Shown in pieces: positions 18,090 to 27,792 of a DNA stretch of 64,000 nt. The notes below the pieces were generated by a model. It worked only from the letters and a program-made list of their open reading frames with translations, had not been told where the DNA came from and made no database searches. Source of the stretch: Xanthomonas sp. GTDB taxonomy: Bacteria > Pseudomonadota > Gammaproteobacteria > Xanthomonadales > Xanthomonadaceae. The DNA lies in contig JADFDQ010000008.1 of NCBI GenBank assembly GCA_018262705.1, positions 62,001 through 126,000 of the forward strand. The letters run 5' to 3'. Position 1 is the stretch's first letter. Each line of letters starts with the position of its first letter. Position numbers and translations under genes: made by a program.

Positions 18090-18562
18090 AGAAGCCCATG
18101 AAGGAACCGATCTCCTTCCCGCGGACGCAGCGCGGTCTGAGCATGATCGAAGTGCTGATCTCCGTGCTGGTGCTCGCTCTCGGTCTGATGGGCATGGCGG
18201 CGATGCAGGCGCTGGCGCTGCGTGGTGGCCAAAGCTCGCTGGAAAATTCACAGGCAGTCATGGCCAGCAATTCCATCATCGAAGCCATGCGCGCCAATCG
18301 TGCCAATGCCGCCGGTTATGCCTTTGACGGCACGGCTTCCTGCGGCACGGTTCCTGCGGCCGGGCTGACGCTGGCGTCCTGGGACGTTCGCCAATGGACG
18401 CTCCAGCTCAAGACCGCCATCGGCAATGATCCCGCGGATCCGGGAACCTGCGGAAAGATCGTCAACAAGGGGGGCGGTGTTTTTGCGATTACCGTGCAAT
18501 GGGACGATCGGCGTTCCGGCGGCAGCCAGACCCGGCAGGTGACCACGGAGGCCGCCATATGA
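18086..18562 (+). CDS. pilV: Type IV pilus minor pilin PilV
   Basis: A 158-residue minor pilin with the processing site G-LSMIEVL and helix VLISVLVLALGLMGMAAMQ, characteristic of PilV. RANRANAAGYAFDG and the C-terminal ITVQWDDRR strand are typical of the family. The first ATG (18086) overlaps the fimT stop; a second ATG at codon 5 is also possible. It overlaps pilW by four bases, indicating coupled translation of the set. PilV, PilW, PilX and FimT are thought to build the priming complex that carries PilY1. Confidence 0.9.
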   Translation: MKKPMKEPISFPRTQRGLSMIEVLISVLVLALGLMGMAAMQALALRGGQSSLENSQAVMASNSIIEAMRANRANAAGYAFDGTASCGTVPAAGLTLASWDVRQWTLQLKTAIGNDPADPGTCGKIVNKGGGVFAITVQWDDRRSGGSQTRQVTTEAAI

Positions 18563-19446
18563 AGCAGTTGCATGTCCGATATTCTGCGCAGGGCTTCAGC
18601 CTGATCGAAATGATGATTGCCCTGCTGCTGGGCCTGATCGTCCTTGGTGCGGCCTTCGTCCTGTTCGTGGGGAACCTGCGAACCTTCAATTCCAACGACG
18701 GGCAAAATCGCGTGCAGGAAAATGCGCGGGTGGCCTATGAGATGTTGGCGGGTGATGTGCGTTCCGTCGGAACCACGGCGTGCACCCGGGAATCGTCGGT
18801 ACGCGGGCAGGATGCCAACAGCGACACGTTCCGTGCGCCGCTGGGCGGAACTGCCAGCAGCCTCACGACGGTCGGCGTTGACGAGATGGCCTACCGCGTC
18901 GATCCGGACAACAGCAATGCCAGCCATGTTACCTTGCTGGACAGCACGCCCTCGGCCTCGGATATCTTCAACGACGGCGACGTCGTGATGATCTGCAACG
19001 GTTCGATGACCGGTTTTGCCACCATTGATTCCATCAGCGGTCAGCAGATCAACTTCGACACCCCGCTGGAATTCAACCCGGTCGATACGGTGGGCGCCTC
19101 TCGGGCCAGCATTTCGATCGGTCGCCTGCGCACGACCACCTGGTCGGTGGCGCCCAACGGTGGCCCGACCGGGAGCTCGCTGTACGTGAACCTCAATGAC
19201 GGCGCGGGCAACCAGGAAGCCGCGGTCGGCATCCAGCCGTGGACGCTGCTGTTTCATCAGGCGCAAGGCGGCAATGCCAACGTGTATGCGCCGGCGACGG
19301 GCGCATCGTTCAGTTATCAGAATGTGGATGCCGTGAACATGGTCATGCCCATTCGCGCCATCATCCCCGGGAATACGCCGGGTGAATCCAACCAGGTGAA
19401 CCGGAATCTTGCCGCCACGATTGCCATCCGCAACCGCGCGCGCTGA
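18559..19446 (+). CDS. pilW: Type IV pilus minor pilin PilW
   Basis: A 295-residue minor pilin: leader ending QG-FSLIEMM, hydrophobic helix IALLLGLIVLGAAFVLFVG, then QENARVAYEMLAGDVR, a stretch diagnostic of PilW. The remainder is a beta-rich globular head that is larger than in most minor pilins, as usual for PilW. The start at 18559 overlaps the pilV stop codon. Confidence 0.9.
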   Translation: MKQLHVRYSAQGFSLIEMMIALLLGLIVLGAAFVLFVGNLRTFNSNDGQNRVQENARVAYEMLAGDVRSVGTTACTRESSVRGQDANSDTFRAPLGGTASSLTTVGVDEMAYRVDPDNSNASHVTLLDSTPSASDIFNDGDVVMICNGSMTGFATIDSISGQQINFDTPLEFNPVDTVGASRASISIGRLRTTTWSVAPNGGPTGSSLYVNLNDGAGNQEAAVGIQPWTLLFHQAQGGNANVYAPATGASFSYQNVDAVNMVMPIRAIIPGNTPGESNQVNRNLAATIAIRNRAR

Positions 19447-19461
19447 CCAAGCAGGAAGGCC

Positions 19462-20001
19462 ATGAACAAATCACCCAAAACACAACGCGGTGTCTCCCTG
19501 CTGGTCGTGCTGATCCTGCTGGTGGTGATGTCCGTACTCGGTATTGCCGTCATGCGCAGTTCGGTCATGCAAGAACGCATGGCCGCCAATCTGCGTGACC
19601 GCAGCGTCACGACGCAAGCGGTTGAAAATGCGTTGGCGCAGGCCATGAATGTCACATTGCCGAGCGATCCTCAAAATGGCGTGACGAGCGACCCGCCCGA
19701 CAGTTCCACCGATTGCCCGATCTCCGGCTCCAAGGTCTGCGGCCCGCTTGCGCAGTCGCCGGCAGAGGGGGGGGCAGCGTGGATCGCGGGCCCCACCTTG
19801 AATGGCGTCAGGACGGAATACTGGATCCAGTATCTGGGGCGGAACCAGGCTTTCCAGGAAAGCGGTGGCGTGGTTCCCAATCCGGGCAGCCAGCAGACCG
19901 GCCCGCTGTTCCGGATCACCGCGCAGCGGCACCACGACCAGCCGGAACGTGCACAAGTGACGCTGCAAACCGATGTCATCTACAGCCTGCCACGCCTGTG
20001 A
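19462..20001 (+). CDS. pilX: Type IV pilus minor pilin-like PilX
   Basis: A 179-residue protein with the PilX-type N-terminus RGVSLLVVLILLVVMSVLG followed by MQERMAANLRDRS. It lacks the Glu5 of classical pilins (the helix begins VSLLVVLIL), as is usual for PilX/PilK-type proteins. AGGAAGG at 19452-19458 is the ribosome site. Cysteines in DCPIS and KVCGP may form a disulphide. The pilY1 start follows by 7 bases. Confidence 0.87.
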   Translation: MNKSPKTQRGVSLLVVLILLVVMSVLGIAVMRSSVMQERMAANLRDRSVTTQAVENALAQAMNVTLPSDPQNGVTSDPPDSSTDCPISGSKVCGPLAQSPAEGGAAWIAGPTLNGVRTEYWIQYLGRNQAFQESGGVVPNPGSQQTGPLFRITAQRHHDQPERAQVTLQTDVIYSLPRL

Positions 20002-20008
20002 GCCCGTC

Positions 20009-23000
20009 ATGAAGACCAAGAACATGGCCCATATCAATGTCCGCAGCCGCCGTTCCTGGTGGAGTCTGCCGCTCGCTTGCCTGGCGACCGTCCTCTCGCT
20101 GCCGGTATCGGCCGCCACCCTCGCGGTGGATATCCCGGGCGACCCACTGACGGCAGGTGCGCGCGTGCCGCCGAACATCCTGTTCGTGCTGGATGATTCC
20201 GGGTCGATGGCGTTCAATTACATGCCGGATTCGGTGCCATCGGTCAGTGTCATCAGCAATAGGCTTGCATACACGCGCAATTCGCTGGCCTACAACCCTT
20301 ACATGACCTACCTGCCTTGGACCAAGCCCGACGGCACCCGAATGACCGGAGGTACCAGCTACAGCGCCGTATATGGCAGCTTCAACATGGCAGGTACCAA
20401 CACGATCGATCTTGCGAATACATCCAGTTGCAGAAACTACAACTACAACGACGGGGGAACGTGGGACGAAGGATCCGGTGGCACCAGTGTCTGCGGCGGA
20501 GTACAGACGTTCTATGTGCCCAAAGACCCAAGCGATACCAGCGAGACCTATCTGTCCAATGGCTACAACTACTACCGCTTCCAGATCTTCACCGACGGCG
20601 TCATCGTGCGAAGCTGGTACGGTGCCCGTACCGGCACCAGTTCCCCCTACAACCGGGGCTTGAACGGCCGGAATTGCAGCACGAATACCGGCAACAACTG
20701 GCGCGACTGCACCCAGGTGACGCCGACGGGACGAACCGAAGCGCAAGAACGCGAGAACTATGCCACCTGGTTCTCCTACCACCGGACCCGCATCAAGGCG
20801 GCGAAGGCGGGCGCCAGCGAGGCGTTTTCGCCGCTGACGCGCGACGTGCGCGTGGGCTTTCGCACCATCTGGCAACGCGGGCCGAACCACAGCGCCCCGA
20901 TTCCGGTCACCAAGGACGAAGGGCGCTTTGCCAATGACGGTGGATCAACCAACCGCGACGATTGGTACGCGGCATTGTTTGGCGCAATGGCCTACAACGG
21001 CACGCCGCTGAAGGGCGCTCTGCAGAATGCCGGCAAGTATTTTTCGGATGACGATGCCACCGGGGCCTACGGACCCGAGGCAGTAGCCAACCAGATCAGC
21101 TGCCGCCAGAATTTCACCATCCTGACCACCGACGGCTATTGGAACAACGATTCCAACTATTCCGCCGTCAATGAGCAGGACAATAATTCGGGCACGACCA
21201 TCACCGGACCCGGCGGACGCACGTACAAATACACGGCGAAAGCGCCATACAGCAGCAGCAACAGCAACAACCTGGCCGACGTCGCGATGTACTACTGGAA
21301 GCGCGACCTGCGCTCGGACCTGGACAACAACGTACCCACCAGCACCACCGACGACAGCCATCCCAGATTGGGCGATCCGGCGTTCTGGCAGCACATGGTG
21401 ACCTTCAGCATCTCGATCGGCCTCGAGGGCACCACGGGCTGGGGTTCGATCGACGATGTGCCAAACAACGCGAGCTGGCCTTCGGTAACGAGTGATTCGC
21501 AAGCGACGATCGACGACCTGTTGCACGCAGCGGTCAATAGCCACGGCACCTTCGTGGCCGCCACCAACCCGCAAGCCTTCACCCAGGGCCTGCAGGCGGC
21601 CTTGGCCACGATCGCACAGCGCACCAGCGCGGCGTCGAACGTCGCGACCAGCGCCTTCCAGATCCGCTCCGGCGGCAAGGTCTTCAACGCCGCCTACATC
21701 ACCGGTCGGTGGACCGGCACGATCAATGCCTGGAATCTGGATTCCAGCAACGTCCCGTCCTCGCTGGCCTGGGCCAGTTCGGTGCCGTCGTATGCGTCGC
21801 GCAAGGTGTTCACCCGCGAAGCCGGCACCGGCAGAACCTTCCCGACCTCGACCCAGACGTCGGCGCTGGCGCGCACCGGTGGCCCGGTCAACTTCGAGGT
21901 CACCGGAGCGAACAACGCCAATTACATCAAGGGCGATTCCAGTCAGGAAAAGCGCAATGGTGGACTGCTGCGCGATCGTCCCAACAACGCGCTGGGCGAT
22001 ATCGTCAACTCCTCGCCGTTCTACGTGAACGACACCAGCACCCTCTACGTCGGAGCCAACGACGGCATGCTGCATGCGTTTGACGTGGCCAATGGCAAGG
22101 AATTGTTTGCCTACGTGCCTGGCCTGATCAAGATGTCCGAACTTTCCATGATCAGCCGAGGGGATTACGAAAATGCCCACCGTTGGTATGTGGATGGCCC
22201 GGTGGCTGTGACCGATCGCCAGCTGACGCCGGGTGCGAATTATCTGGTGGGCTCCCTCGGCCGCGGCGGCAAGGGGATGTATGGACTGAACGTCACCACC
22301 CCAGCTTCCTTCGGGGTTGCCGATGTCAAGTGGGAGATTGCAGAAACGCCGCTCAGCAACATGGGCATGGTGACCGGGCGTCCGGCATTGGCGCTGGTCA
22401 ATACGTCGGCTACGGTCAAGACCGCGGCGGCCGTGGTCGGCAACGGCGTCAACAGCACCAACAACAAGGCGGTGCTTCTCGTCGTCAATGTCCAGACCGG
22501 CGCGGTGATTCGTGAAATCGATACCGGTGCGGGCAGTGCTGCCCAGCCCAATGGGCTGTTTGCCCCGACGGCGATTCTCGGCGCGGATGGCAAATCGATC
22601 GCCTATGTGTATGCCGGCGACCTTCTGGGCAATGTCTGGAAGTTCGATCTGACTGCCACCAATCCGGCAAGCTGGACCGTCAAGCGGCTGTTCCAGGCGA
22701 AGTCCGCCGATGGCACTGGCGTTCCGCAGCCGATCACCGGCGGTGTCACGATCGCCACCAATCCGGTGACGTTCAAGCGCTGGGTGTTCTTCGGCACGGG
22801 CTCGTTCATGACGGTGGCTGATACCAACGACAAGACGCCGCTGAAACAGGGGATCTACGGCTTCGAAGATACCGATGCGCAGCTGCAGTACACCGATCTC
22901 GTCAAGCGCACCATGATCAATACCGGTGCAACCCAGAGCGGCTATCCGGTGCGGACCTTCGAAGCCAAGGCGGATCTCAACCCGGGGGCCAAGGGCTGGT

Positions 23001-23380
23001 ATGTCAGCCTGCCCGCCAACGGCGAGCGCATCGTCCAGGATGCGCAGTTGCTCGCCAATGCCTTGGTGACGGCCAGCATGATTCCGGCAACCAACATCTG
23101 CGATGCAACGGGCACCGGCTACATCAATGCCGTGGACGCGTTCACGGGAACCAGCCTGGGAACCTCGCTGTTCGACCTGAACAACGACGGCAGCACGGCG
23201 GACAACAACATCGGCGGCATCGCGGTCGGATCCGTGGATGTGGGAGTCGGCGTGCCGACGCTTCCGGTGTTCATCGACGGGCAGATGATCGTCACCGGTT
23301 CGGCGGGCAATCTGGCAACCACTCGCACCCACGGCAGCATCTGGCGCACGGTTTCGTGGCGCGAATTCAGGAAGGATTGA
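20009..23380 (+). CDS. pilY1: Type IV pilus tip adhesin PilY1
   Basis: A 1123-residue exported protein. After the signal peptide (cleavage near VSAA, about residue 36) an N-terminal von Willebrand A-like region has the metal-site motif DDSGS (residues 62-66), LTTDGYWNND and related segments. The C-terminal half (about 640-1100) is the Neisseria PilC-type beta-propeller: DIVNSSPFYV, YVGANDGMLHAFD and GSLGRGGKGMYGL. A calcium-loop-like sequence DLNNDGSTADN sits at about 1056-1066, like the loop that controls retraction in Pseudomonas PilY1. The start at 20009 gives a proper signal peptide; another ATG lies at 20024. Confidence 0.93.
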   Translation: MKTKNMAHINVRSRRSWWSLPLACLATVLSLPVSAATLAVDIPGDPLTAGARVPPNILFVLDDSGSMAFNYMPDSVPSVSVISNRLAYTRNSLAYNPYMTYLPWTKPDGTRMTGGTSYSAVYGSFNMAGTNTIDLANTSSCRNYNYNDGGTWDEGSGGTSVCGGVQTFYVPKDPSDTSETYLSNGYNYYRFQIFTDGVIVRSWYGARTGTSSPYNRGLNGRNCSTNTGNNWRDCTQVTPTGRTEAQERENYATWFSYHRTRIKAAKAGASEAFSPLTRDVRVGFRTIWQRGPNHSAPIPVTKDEGRFANDGGSTNRDDWYAALFGAMAYNGTPLKGALQNAGKYFSDDDATGAYGPEAVANQISCRQNFTILTTDGYWNNDSNYSAVNEQDNNSGTTITGPGGRTYKYTAKAPYSSSNSNNLADVAMYYWKRDLRSDLDNNVPTSTTDDSHPRLGDPAFWQHMVTFSISIGLEGTTGWGSIDDVPNNASWPSVTSDSQATIDDLLHAAVNSHGTFVAATNPQAFTQGLQAALATIAQRTSAASNVATSAFQIRSGGKVFNAAYITGRWTGTINAWNLDSSNVPSSLAWASSVPSYASRKVFTREAGTGRTFPTSTQTSALARTGGPVNFEVTGANNANYIKGDSSQEKRNGGLLRDRPNNALGDIVNSSPFYVNDTSTLYVGANDGMLHAFDVANGKELFAYVPGLIKMSELSMISRGDYENAHRWYVDGPVAVTDRQLTPGANYLVGSLGRGGKGMYGLNVTTPASFGVADVKWEIAETPLSNMGMVTGRPALALVNTSATVKTAAAVVGNGVNSTNNKAVLLVVNVQTGAVIREIDTGAGSAAQPNGLFAPTAILGADGKSIAYVYAGDLLGNVWKFDLTATNPASWTVKRLFQAKSADGTGVPQPITGGVTIATNPVTFKRWVFFGTGSFMTVADTNDKTPLKQGIYGFEDTDAQLQYTDLVKRTMINTGATQSGYPVRTFEAKADLNPGAKGWYVSLPANGERIVQDAQLLANALVTASMIPATNICDATGTGYINAVDAFTGTSLGTSLFDLNNDGSTADNNIGGIAVGSVDVGVGVPTLPVFIDGQMIVTGSAGNLATTRTHGSIWRTVSWREFRKD

Positions 23381-23385
23381 AGGAC

Positions 23386-23793
23386 ATGACGAAGCGGAAT
23401 CCGACCTTGAAGCGTAGCGCTGGTTTCACCCTGATCGAGCTGCTGGTGGTGGTGGCGATCATTGGCGTCCTTTCTTCGATTGCCTATCCGTCCTACGTGG
23501 ATCACGTGCGCAAGACCCGCAGGGTGGCGGCGGAAGCCTGTCTCTCCGCCCTGGCCCAGCAATTGGAGCGCTGGTACACGACCAACATGACATATGTCGG
23601 CTTTGCCCCGAGTTTTGCCGCCTGCGATCCGAAAATCAGGAATGAGTTCTACAACATCCCCACGCCAGCGCCAACGGCGCGGGCATATACCCTGACGGCG
23701 ACGCCGAAAGGGTCGCAGTCCGGCGATTCCTGCGGAACCTTGACTCTCGACCAGGCGGGAACCAAGAACCCGTCAACCGGAGGCTGCTGGTAA
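23386..23793 (+). CDS. pilE: Type IV pilin PilE-like
   Basis: A 135-residue pilin with site AG-FTLIELLVVVAIIGVL and a conserved AYPSYVDHVRKTRRV helix end, as in PilE minor pilins of Xanthomonadaceae and Pseudomonas. A C-terminal cysteine (GGCW) can pair with DSCGTL to form the D-loop. The ribosome site AAGGA is five bases before the ATG, five bases after pilY1. It closes the minor-pilin operon; it could act as tip or minor pilin rather than the main fibre subunit, which is usually encoded elsewhere. Confidence 0.88.
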   Translation: MTKRNPTLKRSAGFTLIELLVVVAIIGVLSSIAYPSYVDHVRKTRRVAAEACLSALAQQLERWYTTNMTYVGFAPSFAACDPKIRNEFYNIPTPAPTARAYTLTATPKGSQSGDSCGTLTLDQAGTKNPSTGGCW

Positions 23794-23811
23794 AGAGCCA
23801 AGGAAGGATCT

Positions 23812-23911
23812 TCGCGCCTCTCGGCCTGCGGCCTCAATGCGCTCCTACAACAGCCGCTTCGATGCGCTGACGGCTGCCATGTAGCAGCGCACCGCAGGGG
23901 CGCGATCGGCG
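23812..23911. repeat. Degenerate GTAG-type REP pair after pilE
   Basis: Two REP half-units lie in reverse order: CTCGGCCTGCGGCC...GCGCTCCTAC (to 23848), then GTAGCAGCGCACCGCAGGGG (from 23881). A C replaces G in the second GTAGGAG, so it is decaying. It separates the pilin operon from nuo. Confidence 0.75.
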
Positions 23912-24053
23912 TGCGATACGGCGCACCATCTGATGCGAAATCTGACGCTCAATCCGGCGCAGCACTGGCCGGCAGCGCATCGCGGCGGGTAGAATAGGCG
24001 GCTGTCGGCTGACGATCTTTCTTCGTCGGCACCTCACCCCGCAAGAGGCACGC
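23912..24053 (+). promoter_or_regulatory. Upstream region of the nuo operon
   Basis: TAGAAT at 23990-23995 is a possible -10 box for nuoA, about 60 bases before the start; the sequence about 19 bases upstream of it (CTGGCC) is a poor -35 match. AGAGG at 24043-24048 is the ribosome site. No operator could be assigned. Confidence 0.3.
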
Positions 24054-24410
24054 GTGCTGGCCGAGTATCTGCCCCCTCTGCTGTTCCTGATCGTCGCCAC
24101 CGGGATCGGCATCGCGCTGATCGTCATCGGCAACGTGCTGGGCACCAAACGCCCGAGTCCCGAGAAGCTCTCGCCCTACGAGTGCGGCTTCGATGCGTTC
24201 GAGAACGCGCGCATGCCGTTCGATGTGCGCTACTACCTGATCGCGATCCTGTTCATTGTGTTCGATCTGGAAATCGCTTTCGTGTTTCCATGGGCGGTCG
24301 TGTTCCGCGATCTGGGCGTGTTCGGGCTCATCGAGATGGGCACCTTCCTGGTGCTGCTGGTGATCAGTTTCGCGTACGTGTGGAAGCGCGGCGCGCTGGA
24401 GTGGGAATGA
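24054..24410 (+). CDS. nuoA: NADH-quinone oxidoreductase subunit A
   Basis: A 118-residue inner-membrane subunit of complex I with three transmembrane helices (about 5-30, 62-85, 90-112). [16 protein letters not shown] and the conserved [18 protein letters not shown] helix are diagnostic; the acidic residues in FDLE line the membrane-arm entry. It starts with GTG, and its stop overlaps the nuoB start (ATGA). It opens a complete 14-gene nuoA-N operon on this strand. Confidence 0.95.
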   Translation: MLAEYLPPLLFLIVATGIGIALIVIGNVLGTKRPSPEKLSPYECGFDAFENARMPFDVRYYLIAILFIVFDLEIAFVFPWAVVFRDLGVFGLIEMGTFLVLLVISFAYVWKRGALEWE

Positions 24411-25000
24411 GCAACCTCGTTCAAAGCGTTCTCGATGTCGCCAACAACCCGCTGCCGGACGGGCGGCTGGACGACATCCTTCGCGCCGACGGCGGCGCCG
24501 AACACCTGCGTCAGAACGGCTATTTCACGACCTCGCTGGACGCGCTGTGGAATTGGGCGCGCACCGGCTCGATGTGGCCGATGACCTTCGGTCTGGCCTG
24601 CTGCGCGGTGGAAATGATGCACGCCGGCGCGGCGCGCTTGGATCTTGACCGCTACGGCGTGGTGTTTCGCCCGTCTCCGCGCCAGTCCGACGTGATGATC
24701 GTGGCCGGCACCCTGGTCAACAAGATGGCACCGGCGCTGCGCAAGGTCTACGACCAGATGCCCGATCCCAAGTGGGTGATCTCGATGGGCAGCTGCGCCA
24801 ACGGCGGCGGCTATTACCATTATTCCTATTCGGTGGTGCGCGGCTGCGACCGCATCGTGCCGGTGGACGTCTACGTCCCGGGCTGTCCGCCGACCGCCGA
24901 GGCGCTGGTGTACGGCATCTTGCAGCTGCAGAAGAAAATCCGTCGGCTGGAACAGAATCCGTTCTCCAGGGCGCCGAAGGCCGAGGGCGCGCGCGCATGA
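24407..25000 (+). CDS. nuoB: NADH-quinone oxidoreductase subunit B
   Basis: A 197-residue peripheral-arm subunit that holds the terminal iron-sulphur cluster N2 and passes electrons to quinone. Cluster ligands are visible in [10 protein letters not shown] (tandem cysteines), GSCANGGG and [10 protein letters not shown]. The C-terminal tail after KKIRR is charged and slightly longer than in E. coli. The start overlaps nuoA, and the stop overlaps nuoC, each by ATGA. Confidence 0.96.
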   Translation: MSNLVQSVLDVANNPLPDGRLDDILRADGGAEHLRQNGYFTTSLDALWNWARTGSMWPMTFGLACCAVEMMHAGAARLDLDRYGVVFRPSPRQSDVMIVAGTLVNKMAPALRKVYDQMPDPKWVISMGSCANGGGYYHYSYSVVRGCDRIVPVDVYVPGCPPTAEALVYGILQLQKKIRRLEQNPFSRAPKAEGARA

Positions 25001-25758
25001 GCCAGCCGCTGATCGAAGCGCTCGCCGCCCGTTTCGGCGCGGATGCGGTCAAGGTCGCGCAGCCGCGCGGCGAGGTGACGCTGGAACTGACACCGGATAC
25101 CTGGCTGTCGGCGGCGACCGACCTGCGCGACAACTTTGGTTTCGACACCTTCATCGATCTGTGCGGCGTCGATTACCTCGGCTACGGCGGCGACGAGTGG
25201 GACGGCGTCGAAGCGTCGTGGCACGGCTTCGGCCGCGGTGCCGAAGGTTACGGCCCGGGCCGTTTCAACTGGGGCGAAGAGCCCAGCCATCAGGTGCCGA
25301 CGCCGGAAGGCATCACGCCCGATGTCCGCCCGACGCAGCGCTTCGCGGTGGTCATGCACCTGCTGTCGATCCTTCACAACCAGCGCGTGGCGCTGCGCTG
25401 CTACGCGCCCGACGACGGCTTGCCGGTGGTGCCTTCGGTCACCGGTGTCTGGCGTGGCGCCGATTGGTACGAGCGCGAGGCGTTCGATCTGTACGGCGTG
25501 ATTTTCGACGGCCATCCGGATCTGCGCCGCATCCTGACCGACTACGGTTTCGTCGGCCATCCGTTCCGCAAGGATTTCCCGCTGATCGGCAACGTCGAAG
25601 TGCGCTACGACCCCGAACGCAAGCGCGTGGTCTATGAGCCGGTCACCAGCGTCGTCCCGCGCGTCGGCGTGGCGCGCGTGATCCGCGACGACAGCCGCTT
25701 TGCGACCGCCGAGGAAGAAACCGAGCACCGCATCCTCGACCGCGAGGCCCGCCGATGA
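24997..25758 (+). CDS. nuoC: NADH-quinone oxidoreductase subunit C
   Basis: A 253-residue peripheral subunit, separate from nuoD (the two are fused in E. coli). The family signature [24 protein letters not shown] is present in order (residues about 156-180), followed by [14 protein letters not shown]. An insertion after about residue 60 ([18 protein letters not shown]) enlarges the central loop, as in other Xanthomonadaceae. Its start lies inside the nuoB stop. Confidence 0.95.
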   Translation: MSQPLIEALAARFGADAVKVAQPRGEVTLELTPDTWLSAATDLRDNFGFDTFIDLCGVDYLGYGGDEWDGVEASWHGFGRGAEGYGPGRFNWGEEPSHQVPTPEGITPDVRPTQRFAVVMHLLSILHNQRVALRCYAPDDGLPVVPSVTGVWRGADWYEREAFDLYGVIFDGHPDLRRILTDYGFVGHPFRKDFPLIGNVEVRYDPERKRVVYEPVTSVVPRVGVARVIRDDSRFATAEEETEHRILDREARR

Positions 25759-27065
25759 ACGCGCACGTGCAGCCCAGCCCGGAACCGTTCGCGAGCAATC
25801 CGGCCGAAGCCCGGCAGGAGATTCGCAACTACACGCTGAATTTCGGGCCGCAGCATCCCGCCGCGCACGGCGTGCTGCGCCTGATTCTGGAAATGGACGG
25901 CGAAGTGGTGCGGCGCGCCGATCCGCACGTCGGCCTGCTCCATCGCGGCACCGAAAAACTCGCCGAATCCAAGCCGTTCAACCAGTCGATCCCGTACATG
26001 GACCGGCTGGATTACGTCTCGATGATGTGCAACGAGCACGCCTACGTGCGCGCCATCGAAACCCTGATGGGGATCGAGGTGCCCGAGCGCGGGCAGTGGA
26101 TTCGCACCTTGTTTGACGAGGTCACCCGCGTCCTCAACCACCTGATGTGGCTGGGCTCGAACGCGCTCGACCTGGGCGCGATGGCGGTGTTCCTGTACAG
26201 CTTCCGCGAGCGCGAAGAGCTGATGGACTGCTACGAGGCGGTTTCCGGCGCGCGCATGCACGCGGCCTACTACCGTCCGGGCGGCGTCTACCGCGACCTG
26301 CCGGATGTGATGCCCAAGTACAAGGAATCGCCCTGGCACAAGGGCAGCAAACTCAAGCGCTTCAACGAGGCCCGCGAGGGGTCGCTGCTCGACTATCTCG
26401 AACACTTCACCCGGACATTCCCGAGCCGCATCGACGAATACGAGACCCTGCTGACCGAAAACCGGATCTGGAAGCAGCGCACCGTCAGCATTGGCGTGGT
26501 CACTCCGGAACAGGCCAAGGCTTGGGGCATGAGCGGCGCGATGTTGCGCGGTTCTGGCATCGAGTGGGATCTGCGCAAGAAGCAGCCCTACGCCAAGTAC
26601 GCCGAGGTCGATTTCGACATCCCGGTCGGCGTCAACGGCGACTGCTACGACCGCTATCTGGTGCGGATGGCCGAGATGCGCCAGTCCAACCGCATCATCG
26701 CCCAGTGCGTGCAGTGGCTGAAGGCCAATCCCGGCCCGGTGATGGTCAACAACTACAAAGTCGCGCCGCCCAGCCGTAGCGAGATGAAGCACAGCATGGA
26801 AGCGCTGATCCACCACTTCAAGCTGTTCTCGGAAGGCTATTGCGTGCCCGCCGGCGAAACCTACGCCGCGGTGGAAGCGCCCAAGGGCGAGTTCGGCTGC
26901 TACCTCGTCAGCGACGGCGCCAACAAACCGTTCCGCGTCCACCTGCGCGCGCCCGGCTTCGCGCATCTGTCGTCGATGGATGAAATCACCAAGGGCCACA
27001 TGCTCTCGGACGTGGTGGCGATGATCGGCACCTACGATCTGGTGTTCGGCGAGGTGGATCGATGA
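25755..27065 (+). CDS. nuoD: NADH-quinone oxidoreductase subunit D
   Basis: A 436-residue quinone-site subunit related to [NiFe] hydrogenase large subunits. [15 protein letters not shown] near residue 32 contains the quinone-contacting His loop; [21 protein letters not shown] and the C-terminal [18 protein letters not shown] are highly conserved. A 20-residue extension precedes the conserved part. The start overlaps nuoC (ATGA). Its stop is followed by a GC array rather than directly by nuoE. Confidence 0.96.
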   Translation: MNAHVQPSPEPFASNPAEARQEIRNYTLNFGPQHPAAHGVLRLILEMDGEVVRRADPHVGLLHRGTEKLAESKPFNQSIPYMDRLDYVSMMCNEHAYVRAIETLMGIEVPERGQWIRTLFDEVTRVLNHLMWLGSNALDLGAMAVFLYSFREREELMDCYEAVSGARMHAAYYRPGGVYRDLPDVMPKYKESPWHKGSKLKRFNEAREGSLLDYLEHFTRTFPSRIDEYETLLTENRIWKQRTVSIGVVTPEQAKAWGMSGAMLRGSGIEWDLRKKQPYAKYAEVDFDIPVGVNGDCYDRYLVRMAEMRQSNRIIAQCVQWLKANPGPVMVNNYKVAPPSRSEMKHSMEALIHHFKLFSEGYCVPAGETYAAVEAPKGEFGCYLVSDGANKPFRVHLRAPGFAHLSSMDEITKGHMLSDVVAMIGTYDLVFGEVDR

Positions 27066-27268
27066 GCGGCCGGGGACCGGGCACCGGGCACCGGGTGCCG
27101 GATATTGTCGTTTCGCGCGCCATGCGTTTTGGTGCGCGCGGGGCAGCCTCCGCGCACTTTGGCGTGCGCCACACCCTGTCGCTAACCGCCGGTCCCCGGT
27201 CCCCGGTTCCCGGTCCCCAACGACCTGTTCCCGGTTCCCGGTTCCCGGTCCCGGAGTTCCACGCATGA
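27062..27268 (+). repeat. GC array (inverted arms) between nuoD and nuoE, with an open bridging frame
   Basis: The G-rich arm (27070-27101, units such as GGGCACC) follows the nuoD stop, and the C-rich arm (27188-27253, units such as CCCGGTTCCCGGT) precedes nuoE, enclosing about 85 unique bases. A frame of 68 codons begins at the ATGA of the nuoD stop and ends in a TGA that overlaps the nuoE ATG. Its product is proline/glycine/arginine-rich and unlike any nuo protein, so I do not call it a gene; it may simply keep ribosomes moving across the insert. Confidence 0.75.
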
Positions 27269-27792
27269 AAGTCACTGGCAATTTCGAAGCCTGCCGCAAC
27301 GTCGATCCGATGGTCGCGCTGGCGGAGACGACCCGCGGCCACATCGACCACTGGCTGACCAAGTTCCCCGCGCTGCAGCGGCGTTCGGCCGTGCTGCAGG
27401 GCCTGCACGCGGCGCAGGAGCAAAACGGCGGCTGGCTGACCGACGAGTTGATCGCGGCGGTGGCCAAATACCTCGGCATTCCGCCGGTGTGGGCCTACGA
27501 GGTCGCCACCTTCTATTCGATGTTCGAATTGCAGAAAGTCGGCCGCAACAGCGTCTCCTTCTGCACCAACATCAGCTGCTGGCTCAACGGCGCCGAGGAT
27601 CTGGTCGCCCACGCCGAAAACAAACTGGGCGTGAAGTTGGGCGAATCCACCGCCGACGGCCGCGTGTATCTGCGCTGCGAGGAAGAGTGCGTGGCCGGCT
27701 GCTGCGGCGCGCCGGTGGCCGTGATCAACGGGCACTACTTTGAAAAGCTCACGCCGCAGAAGGTGGACGAGCTGCTGGACGGGCTGAAGTAA
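27265..27792 (+). CDS. nuoE: NADH-quinone oxidoreductase subunit E
   Basis: A 175-residue thioredoxin-fold subunit of the NADH-dehydrogenase module with the [2Fe-2S] cluster N1a. Ligand cysteines lie in FCTNISCWL and [22 protein letters not shown] and [13 protein letters not shown] are family-typical. GGAG in the array (27252-27255) may be the ribosome site. The stop overlaps the nuoF start (TAATG). Confidence 0.95.
   Translation: MKVTGNFEACRNVDPMVALAETTRGHIDHWLTKFPALQRRSAVLQGLHAAQEQNGGWLTDELIAAVAKYLGIPPVWAYEVATFYSMFELQKVGRNSVSFCTNISCWLNGAEDLVAHAENKLGVKLGESTADGRVYLRCEEECVAGCCGAPVAVINGHYFEKLTPQKVDELLDGLK

Noticed and set aside
20945-23332. A 795-codon open frame on the minus strand opposite pilY1
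   Set aside because: Composition is typical of antisense GC-rich frames, and PilY1 motifs on the other strand are unambiguous.
27062-27268. A 68-residue protein gene between nuoD and nuoE
   Set aside because: The product follows array composition (repeated PGSRFPVPG-like units) and has no homologue that I know. I treat it as a bridging frame in a repeat.
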